Source of the DNA: Streptomyces sp. NRRL WC-3549
Lineage (GTDB): Bacteria > Actinomycetota > Actinomycetes > Streptomycetales > Streptomycetaceae
Direction: 5' to 3'
Assembly (NCBI RefSeq): GCF_000721935.1
Contig: NZ_KL585387.1
Location: 51,965-61,686 of the forward strand
DNA: 9,722 bases
The notes below the pieces were generated by a model. The model saw only the letters and a list, made by a program, of their open reading frames with translations. It was not told the DNA's origin and did no database searches. Below are positions 6,834 to 9,722 of the stretch, piece after piece. Position 1 is the stretch's first letter. Every line of letters starts with the position of its first letter. The position numbers and the translations under genes are program-made.

Positions 6834-7463
6834 ATGCCTTCACGCACCCTGACGGTCGGTTTCGACCTGGACATGACGCTCATCGACTCCCGGCCCGGCA
6901 TCAAGGCCGCCTACCTGACCCTGGCCGCCGAGACCGGGGTCCCCATCGACACCGACCTGGTCGTGAGCCGCCTCGGGCCGCCCCTGGAGGACGAGCTGGC
7001 CAACTGGTTCCCGGCCGGCGAGGTGGCCGAGGTCGCCGACCGGTACCGCGCGCTCTACCCGGACCGGGCGATCACCCCGTCGCCCGCGCTGGCCGGAGCC
7101 CGGGAGGCCCTCGAAGCCGTGCAGGCGCTCGGCGGGCGGGCGATCGTGGTGACCGCCAAGTACGAGCCGAACGCCAAGCTGCACCTCGACCACCTCGGCC
7201 TGGCCCCGGACGTCCTGGCCGGCGGCCTATGGGCCGAGGGCAAGGCCGAGGCGCTGCTGGAGCACGGCGCGCACATATACGTCGGCGACCACACCGGCGA
7301 CGTACGCGGGGCCCGCACGGCGGACGCCCTGTCGGTCGGCGTCACCACCGGTCCGTGCGACGAGGCGGAGCTGCGGGCCGCGGGCGCCGACGTGATCCTG
7401 CCAAATCTCACCGGCTTCCCGGCCTGGCTGAACGCCTGGGCGGCACCCGGCGAGGCGGTCTGA
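6834..7463 (+). CDS. HAD-family hydrolase (phosphoglycolate phosphatase-like)
   Basis: A 209-residue soluble enzyme of the haloacid dehalogenase superfamily, probably a Mg2+-dependent phosphatase acting on a small metabolite. The four HAD motifs are present: motif I FDLDMTLID, with nucleophile Asp11 and acid/base Asp13; motif II VVTAK, with Thr107; motif III Lys137, in AEGKAEALL; and motif IV VGDHTGD, with Asp152 and Asp156 as metal ligands. Residues about 20-85 form a helical cap of the small type seen in the phosphoglycolate phosphatase/Gph branch. The substrate cannot be inferred. The gene is divergent from the siderophore operon but has no obvious functional link to it. It ends only 9 bp from the convergent small membrane-protein gene, too close for a separate terminator. 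ATG 6834 is the first start that keeps motif I near the N-terminus. Confidence 0.9.
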   Translation: MPSRTLTVGFDLDMTLIDSRPGIKAAYLTLAAETGVPIDTDLVVSRLGPPLEDELANWFPAGEVAEVADRYRALYPDRAITPSPALAGAREALEAVQALGGRAIVVTAKYEPNAKLHLDHLGLAPDVLAGGLWAEGKAEALLEHGAHIYVGDHTGDVRGARTADALSVGVTTGPCDEAELRAAGADVILPNLTGFPAWLNAWAAPGEAV

Positions 7464-7472
7464 GGGGCCGGG

Positions 7473-7709
7473 TCAGCGGGTGGCGGCGCGCTTCGGCGAG
7501 CTCTTCCAGACGGAGCGCACCACACCGGCGGCGGCGATGAGGAAGCCCACGCCCATCAGCATGCACACCGCATAAGCCGCGGACGGGAACGGATCGGTGC
7601 CCAGGAACAGGGGGGCGACGGTCACCAGGGTGGCGAGCGCGCCGACGAAGAAGACGATCGCGCCGACCTGTACGAGCCGGTCGCCTGCGCCGGAAGGAGT
7701 AGTACTCAC
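7473..7709 (-). CDS. Small two-helix membrane protein of unknown function
   Basis: A 78-residue protein with two predicted membrane segments: about residues 14-36 ([23 protein letters not shown] in shape) and about 43-66 (from [12 protein letters not shown] to AAAGVVRSV). They are joined by a short loop GTDPFPS. The C-terminal tail is basic ([10 protein letters not shown]), so both ends are probably cytoplasmic. No catalytic or binding motif is visible and I recognise no named family. It starts with GTG at 7709. There is no ribosome-binding site, but TACCCT lies 6 bases upstream on the minus strand (7721-7716), so the message may be leaderless. It converges on the HAD gene with a 9-bp gap and diverges from the cold-shock gene. 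Confidence 0.75.
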   Translation of the reverse strand: MSTTPSGAGDRLVQVGAIVFFVGALATLVTVAPLFLGTDPFPSAAYAVCMLMGVGFLIAAAGVVRSVWKSSPKRAATR

Positions 7710-7715
7710 CCGGCC

Positions 7716-7721
7716 AGGGTA
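7716..7721 (-). promoter_or_regulatory. Candidate -10 box of a leaderless transcript for the small membrane protein
   Basis: On the minus strand TACCCT (7721 to 7716) ends 6 bases before GTG 7709, the spacing expected if transcription begins at the start codon. No clear -35 box is seen. Confidence 0.35.
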
Positions 7722-7754
7722 GTTCCCAGCTCGGCGGAGCCGTCCGGCGACGTC

Positions 7755-7782
7755 TTGTCTGCGGCCTCCGGGCCATTAGCCT
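7755..7782 (+). promoter_or_regulatory. Candidate promoter of the cold-shock gene
   Basis: TTGTCT (7755-7760) and TAGCCT (7777-7782) are separated by 16 bp and resemble a vegetative actinobacterial promoter. The start site would be near 7789, just before the first leader hairpin, giving a 5' leader of about 88 bases. This is pattern recognition only. Confidence 0.4.
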
Positions 7783-7790
7783 GGGACGTG

Positions 7791-7839
7791 GCGGGTCACG
7801 GGACCCGCTGTACTGCTATCCGGAGCCGTTTCGCGGCTC
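7791..7839 (+). promoter_or_regulatory. Two tandem hairpins in the cold-shock gene leader
   Basis: Hairpin 1 pairs GCGGGTC (7791-7797) with GACCCGC (7802-7808) around a 4-base loop. Hairpin 2 pairs GAGCCG (7823-7828) with CGGCTC (7834-7839) around a 5-base loop. Both stems are perfect and lie upstream of the ribosome-binding site. If transcription starts near 7789, hairpin 1 sits at the very 5' end of the mRNA. They may stabilise the message or regulate translation; that part is inference. Confidence 0.5.
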
Positions 7840-7876
7840 GCCCGCCCCACCGACGAGTACGAGGACGAGGACAGAC

Positions 7877-8260
7877 GTGCCCACGGGTAAGGTCAAATGG
7901 TTCAATTCGGAAAAGGGCTTCGGCTTTCTTTCGCGCGACGACGGCGACGACGTCTTCGTCCACTCGTCCGTACTCCCGGCCGGTGTCGACGCCCTCAAGC
8001 CCGGTCAGCGCGTCGAGTTCGGCGTGGTCGCGGGCCAGCGCGGTGACCAGGCCCTGTCCGTCGTCGTCCTGGACCCCACGCCGTCCGTCGCCGCCGCGCA
8101 GCGGCGCAAGCCGGACGAGCTGGCCTCGATCGTGCAGGACCTGACGACGCTGCTGGAGAACATCACGCCGCAGCTGGAGCGGGGCCGCTACCCGGACAAG
8201 GCCGCGGGGGCGAAGATCGCGGGGCTGCTGCGGGCGGTCGCGGACCAGCTCGACGTCTGA
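7877..8260 (+). CDS. Cold-shock domain protein with C-terminal helical extension
   Basis: A 127-residue protein. Residues 1-67 are a cold-shock domain that binds single-stranded RNA and DNA, with RNP1 KGFGFLS (13-19) and RNP2 VFVHSS (26-31) intact and the usual start TGKVKWFN. Residues about 68-127 are an extra segment, predicted helical ([21 protein letters not shown], then [17 protein letters not shown]). Classical 65-70 residue CspA-type proteins lack it, but as I recall a long actinobacterial subgroup has it. The extension may mediate dimerisation or contact a partner; nothing in it identifies a catalytic role. The start is GTG 7877, with GAGG at 7867-7870 and 6 bases of spacing. The gene has a hairpin-rich leader and converges on mqnD. 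Likely role: RNA chaperone. Confidence 0.93.
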   Translation: MPTGKVKWFNSEKGFGFLSRDDGDDVFVHSSVLPAGVDALKPGQRVEFGVVAGQRGDQALSVVVLDPTPSVAAAQRRKPDELASIVQDLTTLLENITPQLERGRYPDKAAGAKIAGLLRAVADQLDV

Positions 8261-8344
8261 CGCAGGTGTTCCCGTGCGGGTGACGCCGCCGACGCGGGGA
8301 CGGACCTCTTCCGGGTGGACGTTCCCGGGCCGGCGGTTCACGGC

Positions 8345-8366
8345 GGGTGCCCCGCGCCGGGGTCCC
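8345..8366. terminator. GC-rich hairpin between convergent cold-shock and mqnD genes
   Basis: CCCCG (8350-8354) pairs with CGGGG (8358-8362) around a CGC loop. GGG (8345-8347) pairs with CCC (8364-8366) across a small internal loop. The hairpin lies in the 128-bp convergent gap 8261-8388 and could serve either strand. Confidence 0.45.
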
Positions 8367-8372
8367 GCGTCC

Positions 8373-8388
8373 GGCCCGGGCGCGGGCC
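8373..8388 (-). terminator. Hairpin directly after mqnD
   Basis: GGCCCG (8373-8378) and CGGGCC (8383-8388) form a perfect 6-bp stem with a 4-base loop, touching the mqnD stop codon at 8389-8391. Position and symmetry suggest a terminator without a U-tract, perhaps acting with the neighbouring hairpin at 8345-8366. Confidence 0.5.
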
Positions 8389-9276
8389 TCAGCGCCCGGT
8401 GACGGAGAACGCGTCCGGGGCCAGCGGCGGTACGAGGCCCTCGGCGGCGGCCCGCGTCAGCAGTCCGCGGTCGCCGAGGTCGGCGGTGAACTCGTTGACG
8501 TACAGCCCGATGTGCTGGTCCGCCACGGCCGGGTCCATCTCCTGGGCGTGCTCCGCGACGTAGGGGCGCGAGCGCTCCGGGTCGTCCCAGGCCATCCGCA
8601 CCGACGTGCGGATGGTGTCCGCCAGCCGCGCCAGCGTCTCCTCGCCGAGGGACCGCTTGGCGATGATCGCGCCGAGCGGGATCGGCAGCCCGGTGGTCGA
8701 CTCCCAGTGCTCACCCATGTCGGCGAGGCTGTGCAGGCCGTACTCCTGGTACGTGAAGCGGGCCTCGTGGATCACCAGGCCGGCGTCCACCCGGCCGTCG
8801 CGGACGGCGGGCATGATCCGGTCGAACGGCATGACGACGATCTCGCCCACGCCGCCGGGCACCACCTCGGCCGCCCAGAGCCGGAACAGCAGATACGCGG
8901 TGGAGCGCTCGCTGGGCACCGCCACGGTCTTCCCGGTCAGGTCCGCGCCCGGCTCCCGGGTGAGGACCAGCGGCCCGCAGCCCCGGCCCAGCGCCCCGCC
9001 GCAGGGCAGCAGGGCGTACTCGTCGAGGACGTACGGCAGTACGGCGTACGAGACCTTCAGCACGTCGAGCTCGCCGCGCTCGGCCATCCCGTTGGTGAGG
9101 TCGATGTCGGCGAAGGTGACGTCGGGGGCGGGCGCGCCGGGGACCCTTCCGTGCGCCCAGGCGTCGAAGACGAACGTGTCGTTCGGGCACGGCGAGAAGG
9201 CGACCCGCAGGCCCGGCGGTATGCCGCCGGCGGCGTCAGTCACGGTGCGGGGCGCGGAGTCGGTCGAGTCGGTCAT
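8389..9276 (-). CDS. mqnD: 1,4-dihydroxy-6-naphthoate synthase MqnD (menaquinone, futalosine pathway)
   Basis: A 295-residue soluble enzyme that converts cyclic dehypoxanthinyl futalosine into 1,4-dihydroxy-6-naphthoate, the ring precursor of menaquinone. It has the periplasmic-binding-protein-like fold of the MqnA/MqnD family. Family landmarks are SPCPNDTFVFDAWAHG (28-43), DIDLTNGMAERGELDVLKVS (57-76), GGALGRGCGPLVL (93-105), TVAVPSERSTAYLL (117-130), VIHEARFTYQEYGL (168-181) and STTGLPIPLGAI (193-204). His170 in VIHEARFTY corresponds, from memory, to the catalytic histidine of the Thermus enzyme. The DIDLTNGMAERG and long C-terminal domain favour MqnD over MqnA. ATG 9276 is supported by GGAAGG with 8 bases of spacing. 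An N-terminal tail of about 20 residues precedes the fold. The start lies 41 bases inside the upstream mqnB, so the pair is co-transcribed. Confidence 0.93.
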   Translation of the reverse strand: MTDSTDSAPRTVTDAAGGIPPGLRVAFSPCPNDTFVFDAWAHGRVPGAPAPDVTFADIDLTNGMAERGELDVLKVSYAVLPYVLDEYALLPCGGALGRGCGPLVLTREPGADLTGKTVAVPSERSTAYLLFRLWAAEVVPGGVGEIVVMPFDRIMPAVRDGRVDAGLVIHEARFTYQEYGLHSLADMGEHWESTTGLPIPLGAIIAKRSLGEETLARLADTIRTSVRMAWDDPERSRPYVAEHAQEMDPAVADQHIGLYVNEFTADLGDRGLLTRAAAEGLVPPLAPDAFSVTGR

Positions 9277-9695
9277 GGGTCCAGCCTTCCACTACGGGTG
9301 CGATCTTCCCGAACGCCTCGGTGAGCGCGGCCAGCGCCTCGCCGATGCGCCAGGCGTCCCGGTCACGGGGCCCCACGGCGTTCGAGACGGCCCGGAGCTC
9401 CAGCACCGGCACACCGAGCCGGTCGGCGGCCTCCGCGACGCCGAAGCCCTCCATGGCCTCGGCGACGGCTCCGGGATGGGCGGCCAGCAGCGCGGCGGTG
9501 CGGGCGGCGCTGCCGGTCACGGTCGAGACGGTGAGCACCGGCCCCCGCACGGCCCCGGTGGCCTCGGCCACCTCCCGCACGAGCGGGGCGGGCGGTACGA
9601 ACAGGTCCCTGCCGAAGCCGAGAGCGGTGACGGGCACGAAACCGTCCGGGGTCTCGGCCCCGAGGTCGGCGGCGACGATGCCGCTCGCCACGACG
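9236..9695 (-). CDS. mqnB: Futalosine hydrolase MqnB, C-terminal part, truncated at the window end
   Basis: About 152 residues of a nucleosidase of the purine-nucleoside phosphorylase/MTA-nucleosidase fold. MqnB removes hypoxanthine from futalosine in menaquinone synthesis. Visible landmarks are VVASGIVAADLGAETPDGF near the break and VTGSAARTAALLAAHPGAVAEAMEGFGVAEAA, where MEGFGVA is the region of the substrate-binding and catalytic acidic residues. After that comes GVPVLELRAVSNAVGPRDR, then DAWRIGEALAAL. The N-terminal third with the glycine-rich nucleoside-binding strand is missing. The open frame appears to begin with ATG at 9712, but those first codons come from an adapter-like sequence at 9696-9722, so that start is false. 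The stop at 9236 lies inside mqnD (41-base overlap). The identity follows from the family motifs and from the adjacent mqnD. Confidence 0.88.
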
Positions 9696-9722
9696 CTGTC
9701 TCTTATACACATCCCTGATGGC
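9696..9722. other. Nextera/Tn5 mosaic-end adapter contamination at the contig end
   Basis: CTGTCTCTTATACACATC (9696-9713) equals the first 18 of 19 bases of the Tn5/Nextera mosaic end read outward from an insert. Bases 9714-9722 after it match neither the genome context nor an adapter tail I recognise. The run is AT-rich in a very GC-rich region. Its translations produce the familiar artefact peptides MCIRDS and MYKRQ on one strand and VSYTHP on the other. Confidence 0.93.

Noticed and set aside
2646..7540. Very long plus-strand open frames (about 430-580 codons) across the siderophore operon
   Set aside because: They lie antisense or out of frame to well-supported transporter genes, are extremely rich in Arg, Gly, Pro, Ala and Asp, show no domain, and are expected by chance at this GC content.
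9236..9712. ATG 9712 as the true start of mqnB
   Set aside because: The first codons are encoded by the adapter-like mosaic end. The family protein needs a further N-terminal nucleoside-binding region.
1..9722. CRISPR array, insertion sequence, prophage, tRNA or rRNA
   Set aside because: I saw no regularly spaced repeats, transposase or integrase motifs, cloverleaf-like sequence or rRNA-like sequence on reading the window.

Overview
The window looks like ordinary chromosomal DNA of a Streptomyces or a close actinobacterial relative. It is very GC-rich, GTG start codons are frequent, and it carries futalosine-pathway menaquinone genes, a 127-residue actinobacterial cold-shock protein and a DUF6194 protein. 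I count eleven coding regions. Two are partial: one is cut by the left edge of the window, and one is cut by what appears to be a sequencing-adapter artefact at the right edge. I see no insertion sequence, prophage, CRISPR array, rRNA or tRNA.

Layout, left to right. The tail of a multi-pass membrane protein (to 392) is followed by a hairpin-rich gap. Next is a divergent pair: a DUF6194 protein (minus) and a transcription factor with two complete MerR-type DNA-binding domains in one chain (plus). A 23-bp dyad lies between their starts. The MerR gene runs 88 bp into the end of a convergent gene for a single-pass membrane-anchored protein of unknown function.

From 6682 down to 2724 runs a four-gene, tightly coupled minus-strand operon for ferric-siderophore uptake: two FecCD-type permeases, an ATPase and a lipoprotein receptor. 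A degenerate iron box just upstream suggests control by an IdeR/DmdR-type repressor. No siderophore biosynthesis gene is visible in the window.

Divergent from this operon is a HAD-family hydrolase (plus), which converges on a small two-helix membrane protein (minus). A cold-shock protein (plus) follows, with a leader that can fold into two hairpins. It converges on mqnD (minus), which overlaps the 3' end of mqnB (minus). The two mqn genes act on successive intermediates of the futalosine route to menaquinone.

I do not see a clearly new biological system. The most interesting item is the tandem-MerR regulator with a strong internal ribosome-binding site in front of its second domain. The most important caution is the Nextera/Tn5 mosaic-end sequence in the last 27 bases, which truncates mqnB artificially.
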